Below, piece by piece: positions 1-5,217 of a DNA stretch of 7,250 nt; the stretch's first letter is position 1, and the number at the start of each line of letters is the position of its first letter. The position numbers were made by a program, and so were the translations under genes. The DNA is from CAYUNW01 sp964446235 (lineage in GTDB: Bacteria; Patescibacteriota; Microgenomatia; 2-02-FULL-39-11). The notes beneath the pieces are model-generated. The model had not been told where the DNA came from. It saw only the letters and a list, made by a program, of their open reading frames with translations, and searched no databases. The DNA is taken from NCBI GenBank assembly GCA_964446235.1, contig CAYUNW010000023.1, forward strand, positions 1-7,250. Direction: 5' to 3'.

Positions 1-16
1 CTCATCCATTTAATTG

Positions 17-48
17 GTATCAAATTTCGTTTAAGGTTATTTTGATAC
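17..48. promoter_or_regulatory. Inverted repeat GTATCAAA-N16-TTTGATAC, possible regulator site
   Basis: GTATCAAA (17-24) is followed 16 nt later by its exact reverse complement TTTGATAC (41-48). The same core occurs, with longer arms and a wider spacer, at 831-877 upstream of the pilin promoter. The right half-site is also conserved as a direct motif: TTTTGATACATC here and TTTTGATACTTC at 869-880. Two copies flanking the pilin operon suggest a protein-binding site, perhaps serving the next gene to the left, which lies outside the window. The AT-rich arms could also arise by chance. Confidence 0.4.
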
Positions 49-55
49 ATCGGGC

Positions 56-106
56 GGTGGCAGCGAGCGGCATTCCTCTGTGAATATGAGGTACCGCTCG
101 CTCACC
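56..106 (-). terminator. Long hairpin downstream of the pilin genes, terminator-like
   Basis: AGCGAGCGG (62-70) pairs perfectly with CCGCTCGCT (94-102). The stem can extend outwards, GGTG (56-59) with CACC (103-106), across a 2-nt bulge. Inside the loop CCTC (75-78) can pair with GAGG (88-91). It begins 18 bp past the stop codon of the second pilin gene on the minus strand, where a 3' end or processing site is expected. No clear U-tract follows on that strand, so it may be a stabilising or attenuating hairpin between pilin genes and downstream tad genes instead of a full intrinsic terminator. Confidence 0.45.
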
Positions 107-123
107 GTTTGACATGCCTTTTC

Positions 124-288
124 CTAAGGCCTCAATGCATCTAAAAGACTGGCTGAATCAAAAAGGTCTAAAACGCTCAAGCCTAATGTAGAAAGGGCTA
201 TTAAACACGCCACAGCTATCAGCGTTGCCAGCAGGCTATATTCTGCAAAGATAGCCCCCTCTTGGTCTTTTAGAATTCTAATGGACAT
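124..288 (-). CDS. Second Flp-type (type IVb) pilin, 54 aa
   Basis: Small pilin-like protein of 54 residues. The visible layout is a short charged leader (MSIRILKDQEG), a prepilin peptidase site after Gly11, Glu at mature position 5 (E16) followed by Tyr (AEYSLL), then a hydrophobic helix to about residue 43 and a short tail. This is the Flp/Fap pilin pattern of tight-adherence (Tad) pili, cleaved by a TadV/CpaA-type peptidase at the inner membrane. It starts 23 bp after the stop of the neighbouring 60-aa pilin on the same strand, so the two are almost certainly co-transcribed. Unlike that gene it has no clear Shine-Dalgarno sequence before its ATG, which suggests weaker or coupled translation. 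It could be a minor pilin or a diverged paralogue. It is clearly related in pattern to its neighbour but differs through most of the helix, so it is not a recent duplicate. Confidence 0.85.
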   Translation of the reverse strand: MSIRILKDQEGAIFAEYSLLATLIAVACLIALSTLGLSVLDLFDSASLLDALRP

Positions 289-311
289 GTTCGATCGCTT
301 TTATTTTTTTA

Positions 312-494
312 TCAGCTACCAGTAACCGCTCCATTGAGCTCACCTGCAACGTTTTCAAACACAGTGTTCAGATTTTCGCCGACATATCCAATTGCAACGA
401 TACATACAATCGCTATCAGAGCTACAAGAAGCCCATATTCGACCATTGATGCACCCTCTTCATCCTTGAAGAAATTGATCAGTTTTTTAATCAT
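312..494 (-). CDS. flp: Flp family type IVb pilin (major pilin candidate), 60 aa
   Basis: Structural subunit of a Flp/Tad-type pilus: a small prepilin inserted in the inner membrane, cleaved, and polymerised into a fibre for adhesion and surface colonisation (family knowledge). The basic leader MIKKLINFFKDEEG ends at Gly14. Cleavage before Ala15 leaves Glu at mature position 5 (E19) followed by Tyr20, matching the Flp signature G-x4-E-Y-G-L-L. A single hydrophobic helix spans about residues 21-40, followed by a short polar tail. The length is typical for Flp. The ATG is supported by a strong Shine-Dalgarno AAGGAGA (508-502) with 7-nt spacing. A second pilin gene follows in the same direction. 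A near-consensus sigma-54 promoter lies about 205 bp upstream. Other tad genes are not in the window and would be expected to the left. Confidence 0.94.
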   Translation of the reverse strand: MIKKLINFFKDEEGASMVEYGLLVALIAIVCIVAIGYVGENLNTVFENVAGELNGAVTGS

Positions 495-518
495 TTTTAA
501 TTCTCCTTTTAAAATTGA

Positions 519-543
519 TGTTTTGTGTTGCGTGTTTTGTGTT
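519..543 (-). repeat. Tandem 11-bp direct repeat in the pilin leader
   Basis: TGTTTTGTGTT occurs twice, at 519-529 and 533-543, separated by GCG (period 14). In the leftward transcript this reads as two AACACAAAACA units in an A/C-rich, G-poor stretch just upstream of the pilin Shine-Dalgarno. Such a stretch should be unstructured and may keep the ribosome site open or bind a protein or sRNA. The role is inferred. Confidence 0.5.
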
Positions 544-699
544 TGGTTTGTTTGTTTTTTGAATTGGCCCTACCCATGCTTCGAGTACTCAGAACATTAT
601 ATCCGCTCCCCCACCTCCTTTTTTTAGCCTTTTCCAGTTTAAATCCAACTCCGACGAAGAATTCTTTTTGGACCAACTTCCCGCATGGCAATTCCACTC

Positions 700-715
700 A
701 GCAATCCTCATGCCA
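700..715 (-). promoter_or_regulatory. Sigma-54 (RpoN) promoter for the pilin operon
   Basis: On the minus strand TGGCATGAGGATTGCT matches the established consensus TGGCACRNNNNTTGCW at every defined position except one (C to T at position 6). The invariant GG (714-713) and GC (702-701) have the required spacing. Transcription would begin near 689, giving a leader of roughly 195 nt before the 60-aa pilin start at 494. No competing gene lies between. Sigma-54 promoters require an ATP-dependent enhancer-binding activator, and the inverted repeat at 831-877 is suitably placed for one. Sigma-54 control of pilin genes is well known in other Proteobacteria. Confidence 0.7.
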
Positions 716-830
716 TGGAATCGGCTTTGGGACGATTTTCCCATCAATTCGTGGTAGATCAGCATACCTGCCCAGACGGATGGTATATAGTCGAATACAT
801 TTATCATTTTGTTTTTATTATATATTTTTT

Positions 831-877
831 GTATCAAAAAGTTATTGTCCTGTTACCCATCAAAGCGTTTTTGATAC
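831..877. promoter_or_regulatory. Inverted repeat GTATCAAAAA-N27-TTTTTGATAC, candidate enhancer site
   Basis: A perfect 10-bp inverted repeat (831-840 and 868-877) lies 116-162 bp upstream of the -24 element of the leftward sigma-54 promoter, the usual range for an upstream activating sequence. The tract between it and the promoter (about 796-840) is very AT-rich, consistent with bendable DNA. The same core is found at 17-48. It could alternatively form an RNA hairpin, but no gene ends nearby. Confidence 0.5.
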
Positions 878-1437
878 TTCAAGAATTTTTTGCCCTATAT
901 GAGCCATGAACAAGCTTTTTCACCAGAATTGCATAATGCGATGATTTTGAGAAATAAAATAAATCGAAAACGGTGAATCCTTGGACTTAGATATCCCCAG
1001 AAAGAAAAATTTTTCCTGTGTAAATTTTTTCTCACACCCCCTTAATGTTGATTTAGACGGCCGATTTTAATGTTTGATAAAAAAAATCCTCTGTATTATC
1101 GGAGAAATGAGACCACCTGCTCTTTTTTCGCCAGCGTGTTCCAAAATCAACTATTAAGCCCATATCGGGTAGGCTTTCCAGCAAACCTGTTGTTTTCAGT
1201 ACTCAATAGCCTTCATAATATTAAACCGACACTCATCGCGGTGCTGTATTGTGGCAGCTAACAAGCACACTGCCCCAATTTTTAATAGTATCGCCCTATA
1301 AATGCGTTACGGTTGTAAATCCATTTATTTTCATTACGTTACAGTCTTAATAGTCAAGCACTAAATTTTTCGAGAGCGGAGGAAAGTTCTTGCCAAGATG
1401 CTACGCTTCTGAGCGATCTTTGCTGATTTTTATAAAC
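878..1437. other. Intergenic stretch, no credible gene
   Basis: Open frames here are short, lack ribosome sites and resemble no family I recognise. Small elements seen: a 12-bp palindrome GAAAAATTTTTC (1004-1015), an inverted repeat AAGCC/GGCTT (1156-1160 and 1172-1176), and a direct repeat CGTTAC (1305-1310 and 1337-1342) about 100-130 bp upstream of the rightward sigma-54 promoter. The last could belong to an activator site, but this is weak. Confidence 0.5.
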
Positions 1438-1453
1438 TGGCAAAAAATTTGCA
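1438..1453 (+). promoter_or_regulatory. Sigma-54 (RpoN) promoter upstream of the membrane-protein genes
   Basis: TGGCAAAAAATTTGCA matches TGGCACRNNNNTTGCW except for C to A at position 6. GG (1439-1440) and GC (1451-1452) are correctly spaced. Transcription would begin near 1464, leaving a leader of about 165 nt before the ATG at 1629. It points towards the rightward cluster and is the only convincing promoter seen in this gap. Together with the leftward site at 700-715 it suggests co-regulation of the two transcription units. Confidence 0.62.
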
Positions 1454-1542
1454 TTCAATTGTCCGCACATGTAAAGAAACCTCTTTATGGGCCATCCCAA
1501 AATGCCGAGTTTTAGTTCATACCTATAACTGCTGCGATTTAT

Positions 1543-1565
1543 CAGCCGCCGGCGTAGTGCGGCTG
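1543..1565 (+). other. GC-rich hairpin in the leader of the 499-aa protein gene
   Basis: CAGCCGC (1543-1549) pairs with GCGGCTG (1559-1565) around a 9-nt loop. It is followed by an A/T-rich tract that is not a clean T-run. It lies inside the leader predicted from the sigma-54 promoter, 63 bp before the start codon. It could act as a leaky terminator, an RNA stabiliser or a read-through barrier. No upstream rightward gene needs a terminator here. Confidence 0.4.
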
Positions 1566-1628
1566 TATATTTTAAATTTGGAATCCTGGTGCCTATGGGT
1601 AATTAAATTCTGACCGGATTGGAAAAAA

Positions 1629-3128
1629 ATGAATTCTACGACAAAGAGCAGGGCGGTCATCGCTCCGCAGCGGCTATTTTGGCTTTTCTTTTTGATAATT
1701 CTCCTTTCCATATGTTTGCTTTCTTTTCCGAAAGGTGACGGCTTAAGGCATGTAGGAATAGCTTTTTCAGGTGAGTTTTCATGGAAAGATGTTTATCCTT
1801 TTTCATATTTTAGCGAATATGCATCTTACAGCCCCTGGTACGGTTATGATCTTATATTAAATAAAATCTTTGCAATCCTTCAATATATTCCAATTCAGTC
1901 CTCAACATTAAAATTTATTTTTATAAAAATTTTTTCTTTTTTTTTGGTGACTTCGATATTTTGCCTGATTATTTACAAAAGTGAATTAATAAAAGAGATT
2001 ATTAGTTTTCAAACATTTCTTTTATCATCAGGCATTGTGCTTATTTTATTGACCCCTTTCTTTTTGAGATCAATTATAATAAGACCTTTTGTCTTCGGGA
2101 CGATTTTTTTAATATTATCGTTTGGCGCTTCAGGATACTTGATGGGATTATTTTATGCATTTTTTTTAATTTTCTTATATCCTTATTTGTCTTGGTTTTA
2201 TATCCTTCCAGTCGCATTTTGCCATTTTTTTTTAGGTAATAGAAATTTTGCTTACGCTCTTTTAATGGCCATAGTATTTTTTTTTATGTTACAAGAGTCT
2301 TCTTTCTGGAGGCTGCAAACTGGAGTCTTTTTATCTGCAAGTATTCGTGAACAAATGGGAATTAATATTTCTGAGTTATCACAAGCATATCGTTCTTTTT
2401 ATTGCATGTTTATTCTAACCTCTATTGTGATTTTTTACCCATTTTTTCATTCGAATAAATATGAAATTAAATATGGCGATCTTCTCTTAGCATCTTATCT
2501 TCTTCCTGCGATTATGTATATTCGAACATTTTTTGATATTTTATCTCCACTGCTTTTTATAGTGTACTCAAAGTCAATTATGGCAGGTTTAAGTTCAATT
2601 ATACCAAAGATACTTGATTCTTGGAAAATTTTTGTATTTGAAGTCAAAATTTTACTATCTGAAAAGACACCAATTTTTATTCAAGAATTTTTAAAAAAAA
2701 TAAGCCGCGCATCCTCATCTAAAATATCCTTAAAACCTTTTATATTGTTACTCTACGGAATATTGTTTCTATTTGTAATCAAGATTAATATGGACCAATT
2801 AAAATCGGTAAATAATAATGAAAAATTATTTTCGCCTATTCCAAAAAATTCAATAGTATTAAGCTCATTTAATCAACAGTACAATATACTCTTCGTGAGG
2901 CCCGATTTAAAAATAATTCCTTCTTCAGAAATCGGAATGCCCAGCCCTATAATTCGTAATGAATATATAAATTTTTTCAAAATGGGTATCTTCAGAAACC
3001 TTGCATCAAATACTTCAGCAAGCTACTTGATTGAGGCTAAGGACATATATTTGAATCCATCCAATAGTAGATATCTCGAATTGGTAGGAAAAAATAATGA
3101 ACTCAGTATTTGGAAAATTGTCTATTAA
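1629..3128 (+). CDS. Polytopic membrane protein, GT-C glycosyltransferase-like, 499 aa
   Basis: Hydrophobic protein with about 9-11 predicted membrane segments (roughly 15-34, 98-117, 128-147, 153-185, 187-203, 207-222, 257-274, 284-318, 369-386) and a polar C-terminal domain from about 390. After the first segment comes D37-G-L-R-H41, then a polar loop with SWKDVYPFSYF. An acidic residue in the first external loop, many helices and a C-terminal soluble domain are the GT-C layout of lipid-phosphate-sugar-dependent glycosyltransferases (family knowledge). I do not recognise a specific family, so the function is inferred. The ATG is the first possible start after an in-frame TGA at 1611; the ribosome site is poor (GGA at 1621). 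Codon use is very AT-rich, with 9-T runs at 1937-1945, 2225-2233 and 2277-2285. It precedes a second, clearer GT-C gene, though a 448-bp gap with a mobile element intervenes. It might instead be an unrelated membrane protein such as a polysaccharide assembly factor. Confidence 0.72.
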   Translation: MNSTTKSRAVIAPQRLFWLFFLIILLSICLLSFPKGDGLRHVGIAFSGEFSWKDVYPFSYFSEYASYSPWYGYDLILNKIFAILQYIPIQSSTLKFIFIKIFSFFLVTSIFCLIIYKSELIKEIISFQTFLLSSGIVLILLTPFFLRSIIIRPFVFGTIFLILSFGASGYLMGLFYAFFLIFLYPYLSWFYILPVAFCHFFLGNRNFAYALLMAIVFFFMLQESSFWRLQTGVFLSASIREQMGINISELSQAYRSFYCMFILTSIVIFYPFFHSNKYEIKYGDLLLASYLLPAIMYIRTFFDILSPLLFIVYSKSIMAGLSSIIPKILDSWKIFVFEVKILLSEKTPIFIQEFLKKISRASSSKISLKPFILLLYGILFLFVIKINMDQLKSVNNNEKLFSPIPKNSIVLSSFNQQYNILFVRPDLKIIPSSEIGMPSPIIRNEYINFFKMGIFRNLASNTSASYLIEAKDIYLNPSNSRYLELVGKNNELSIWKIVY

Positions 3129-3164
3129 TTAGTATTTGTTTGTTTAAGTCCTAACGAACCGACA

Positions 3165-3174
3165 TTTTGTTTAA
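3165..3174. repeat. Left copy of 10-bp target-site duplication
   Basis: TTTTGTTTAA directly abuts the left side of the MITE-like element and is repeated exactly at 3367-3376 on its right side. A 10-bp duplication suits transposases of the IS4-type DDE group, among others. The TSD sequence is AT-rich, so its last bases cannot be assigned with certainty. Confidence 0.75.
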
Positions 3175-3366
3175 AAGGGGTAGTCGGTTAGCGCCTCCTG
3201 TAGTGGTTATTGTATCGCTCAGTCACGAACTGCACTGCCTGACTGAAATATTTTAACAGAAACCCGCTACCAGTGCGACTGGCAGGCAGCTCGGCGAAGG
3301 CGTCGCATAGTTTTTCGCTGATCTAACAAGAGGAAAAGGTTGAAGAGGAGCTAACCGACTACCCCC
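3175..3366. mobile_element. MITE-like non-autonomous element, about 192 bp
   Basis: The ends carry a perfect 16-bp inverted repeat: GGGGTAGTCGGTTAGC at 3177-3192 and its reverse complement at 3350-3365. With two mismatches it extends to 23 bp (3177-3199 and 3343-3365). The sequence is bounded by an exact 10-bp direct repeat TTTTGTTTAA (3165-3174 and 3367-3376), read as a target-site duplication. Inside there is no meaningful open frame but considerable secondary structure: CTGCCTG (3235-3241) with CAGGCAG (3283-3289), and CCAGT/ACTGG (3270-3274 and 3278-3282). The interior is more GC-rich than the flanking genes. This is the profile of a miniature inverted-repeat element mobilised in trans by a full-length IS with the same ends. 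An IS4-related parent is possible from the duplication length, but I cannot name one. It separates the two GT-C-like genes. Confidence 0.8.
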
Positions 3367-3376
3367 TTTTGTTTAA
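3367..3376. repeat. Right copy of 10-bp target-site duplication
   Basis: Exact repeat of TTTTGTTTAA, directly after the right end (CCCCC) of the MITE-like element. It is also the left part of the AT-only palindrome at 3370-3388, so the element appears to have inserted into or beside a palindromic target. Confidence 0.75.
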
Positions 3377-3388
3377 TTTTATTAAACA
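3370..3388. repeat. Perfect AT-rich palindrome TGTTTAA-TTTTA-TTAAACA
   Basis: A 7-bp perfect stem with a 5-nt loop overlaps the right target duplication. Removing the element and one duplication copy restores an uninterrupted palindrome about 45 bp after the stop codon of the 499-aa protein gene. It may have been a weak 3'-end hairpin of that gene or simply a preferred insertion target. With a single G-C pair per stem it is a poor terminator. Confidence 0.45.
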
Positions 3389-3576
3389 GCCCCCGCGAAG
3401 TTCGTCAAAATTGAGTATGGGAAATAAATGGCAATAAATATGTTGTTATTTTCGATAACCGGCACCCAGGTTTTGTTTTTATGTGTTCGCCTTTACATAA
3501 CTACCTGCATAATCCAAGACATTTAAAACTACAACTCATATTGGCTAATTAGTCAATCAACAATTGATTTTTTTGT
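3389..3576 (+). other. Intergenic stretch upstream of the PMT-like gene
   Basis: No gene is seen. Two incomplete sigma-54-like matches occur, TGGCAATAAATATGTT (3429-3444) and CGGCACCCAGGTTTTG (from about 3460). Each has a good -24 half but a wrong or misplaced -12 half, so neither is called as a promoter. No Shine-Dalgarno sequence precedes the ATG at 3577. Confidence 0.4.
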
Positions 3577-5022
3577 ATGCTTAAGAATTATAAAATTAAC
3601 CAAATATCGCCTAATTATATTTACAATTTTTTGTTTATTTTCGCAGGATTTTTACTTGCTTTATTACCAAGATTTATTGCAGCTCAAGGTGATCTTTGGT
3701 TAGACGAAATTTGGTCGGTTTTTTTGGTGAAAAGTGCAACACAATTATTAGATATATTGTACATTAGACACGATAATAATCATATACTGAACAGTTTATA
3801 TCTGTACTTAATTGGCGATAATAGATCTGCATTTATTTATAGACTAGTATCTATTTTAAGCGGCTCTGCAACCGTGGTTATTATGGGGTTAATAAATTTA
3901 AAGAGAGGACTCGTCGCTGGTATTATTACTTTATGTTTAGGAACTTTTTCTTACCCTCTGATTCATTATTCATCTGAAGCAAGAGGATATGCATTAGGGA
4001 TGTTTTTCGCGCTTACATCTTATGTTTTTTTTAATAAAGCTCTTTCTAAGACATCTATGTGGCCAGTCATTCTATTCCAAGTATCGGTTTTGTTCGGCAT
4101 GCTTTCACATTTGATGTTTATTTTTGTCTACGTGAGCCTTTTAGCATGGTTTATGACAAACCAGCTTAGGCTAGGAGGGAGGTTAAATCAGCTTGGGGTT
4201 AGACTAATAATTTGGAATTTAGCTCCTATAACAGTGTCTCTGGCATTGTATTTTTTCTTTTTTCAAAAAATGTTAATCGGCGGAGGTGATCCACGAAATC
4301 ATTCAGATGTTTTAGTATCTGTTGGATCCCTTATAAGCGGTGCTATAAAATTTCCCCCATTAGAAGCCACTGGAATACTATTAAGCTGCATAGGTTTTGC
4401 AGTAACCTTTCAGCACTTGCGGCAGGAAGCCGGCGGCGAAGAAATATTTTATTTAGGTGTTGTCATTTTAGTTCCATTAATTTTTTGGCTTGTGGTTAGA
4501 CCCGGCTTTCTAAGTGAAAGATACTTTTTTTTGGGCTTACCGTTTTTTTATGTAATGATTGGTCGATTGTTAGCTAATCTTTGGCAAGCTCATGTATTCC
4601 AAAAAAGTATTTGTTTATTGGTGCTTTTGTTTTTTAGCGCAGGTAATTTTCAACGGTCTATTGATCTCATGACTATAGGACGAGGAGGGTATCGGCAAGC
4701 TGTGCAATTTATGGCCTCACAAACATTGGAAAATAATATTTCCGTTGGAAGCGACCACGATTTTCGCAATAAAATACTCTTGCAGTATTTTTCTCAATAT
4801 CTTCCACAAGAAAAAAAGCTCTTGTATTTCGAAAAAGGACATTGGCCTTTCGATGGACCTGAATGGCTAATAGCCCATAGTCAGAAAGATGATTTCACCC
4901 CACCAAACATAATCGAATTTAAAGGTATTGGAAATTATTTTTTAAGTGAAATTTTTCAATACAAAGGTCTTTCTGGATTTCATTGGGCATTATATCGTCA
5001 ACATAATCAAACGACAGAATAG
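3577..5022 (+). CDS. GT-C glycosyltransferase, PMT/ArnT-like (GT39/GT83 type), 481 aa
   Basis: Probable inner-membrane enzyme that moves a sugar from a polyprenyl-phosphate donor to a periplasmic acceptor (family knowledge). After a first membrane helix (about 16-34) comes the signature W41-L-D-E-I-W-S47, whose D43-E44 pair matches the catalytic or metal-binding acidic motif of PMT-like enzymes. Next come DNNH (66-69), the loop motif SSEARGYAL (132-140), further helices to about 355, and SERYFF (313-318). The soluble C-terminal part (about 362-481) begins GRGGYRQAVQ (368-377), typical of the external domain of these proteins. The length is normal. The ATG is the first start after an in-frame TGA at 3565, with no ribosome-binding site. 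The acceptor is unknown: lipid A, glycolipid, exopolysaccharide or protein (including the pilin) are all possible. The next gene lies 195 bp downstream beyond a structured region. Confidence 0.86.
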   Translation: MLKNYKINQISPNYIYNFLFIFAGFLLALLPRFIAAQGDLWLDEIWSVFLVKSATQLLDILYIRHDNNHILNSLYLYLIGDNRSAFIYRLVSILSGSATVVIMGLINLKRGLVAGIITLCLGTFSYPLIHYSSEARGYALGMFFALTSYVFFNKALSKTSMWPVILFQVSVLFGMLSHLMFIFVYVSLLAWFMTNQLRLGGRLNQLGVRLIIWNLAPITVSLALYFFFFQKMLIGGGDPRNHSDVLVSVGSLISGAIKFPPLEATGILLSCIGFAVTFQHLRQEAGGEEIFYLGVVILVPLIFWLVVRPGFLSERYFFLGLPFFYVMIGRLLANLWQAHVFQKSICLLVLLFFSAGNFQRSIDLMTIGRGGYRQAVQFMASQTLENNISVGSDHDFRNKILLQYFSQYLPQEKKLLYFEKGHWPFDGPEWLIAHSQKDDFTPPNIIEFKGIGNYFLSEIFQYKGLSGFHWALYRQHNQTTE

Positions 5023-5046
5023 AAATTATAATCGACCGTTTCATAC

Positions 5047-5096
5047 CGGACAAAGTAGGTTAAGTTACTATGGGTCCGCGCAAAAGCCTCATCGGC
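5047..5096 (+). ncRNA. Structured leader RNA candidate, weakly c-di-GMP-I-riboswitch-like
   Basis: CGGAC (5047-5051) pairs with GTCCG (5074-5078), enclosing AGTA/TACT (5054-5057 and 5066-5069) around an 8-nt loop. The segment GCGCAAAAGCC then leads into a small hairpin GCC-TCATC-GGC (5086-5096). The order 'GG-CAAA, hairpin, GGG..CGCAAAAGCC' faintly recalls the c-di-GMP-I (GEMM) core, which contains GACGCAAAGCC. However, the GNRA loop of P1b and the tetraloop receptor are not evident. It lies between two genes and just before the attenuator-like stem at 5117-5184. It could simply be intergenic DNA. Confidence 0.25.
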
Positions 5097-5116
5097 ACCA
5101 ACTTCAGAACCGGCGT

Positions 5117-5184
5117 CCTCCTTCTCGAGTTTTTTAGGTTATTGGTTTTGCGACCATAACCTTGCTCTATAAGGAGGATTTTTT
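5117..5184 (+). promoter_or_regulatory. Attenuator-like structure that sequesters a Shine-Dalgarno-like AAGGAGG
   Basis: CCTCCTT (5117-5123) is the exact complement of AAGGAGG (5171-5177), which is followed by ATTTTTT (5178-5184). Within the enclosed loop a second stem forms: GGTTAT-T-GGT (5137-5146) with ACC-ATAACC (5153-5161), 9 bp with one bulged T and a 6-nt loop. The whole resembles a two-tier terminator or an SD-masking switch ahead of the cyclase-like gene. AAGGAGG has no start codon at a useful distance, and the next gene starts about 40 nt later. It may therefore act mainly as a terminator stem for the PMT-like gene or as a control element for the two downstream genes. Confidence 0.5.
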
Positions 5185-5217
5185 AAGTAATAACTAATCC
5201 ATTGGGTAAATTGTGAT

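Noticed and set aside
596..601. TATAAT on the minus strand as a sigma-70 -10 box for the pilin gene
   Set aside because: No -35 hexamer at 16-18 bp upstream; the sigma-54 site further upstream is far better.
509..909. Several overlapping open frames on both strands upstream of the pilin gene (62-125 codons)
   Set aside because: They overlap each other, lack ribosome sites, have low-complexity or unlikely protein sequence, and lie across the sigma-54 promoter and leader.
1070..1261. 63-codon plus-strand frame
   Set aside because: No ribosome site and no recognisable domain; treated as chance.
1252..1267. TGGCAGCTAACAAGCA as a third sigma-54 site
   Set aside because: GG/GC spacing is right, but the -12 element reads AAGC instead of TTGC, and the site at 1438 is much better.
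3429..3475. Two sigma-54-like half-sites before the PMT-like gene
   Set aside because: The -24 elements are good, but the -12 elements are wrong or misplaced.
4946..5137. 63-codon frame overlapping the end of the PMT-like gene
   Set aside because: Out-of-frame shadow running into the structured intergenic region; no ribosome site or family resemblance.
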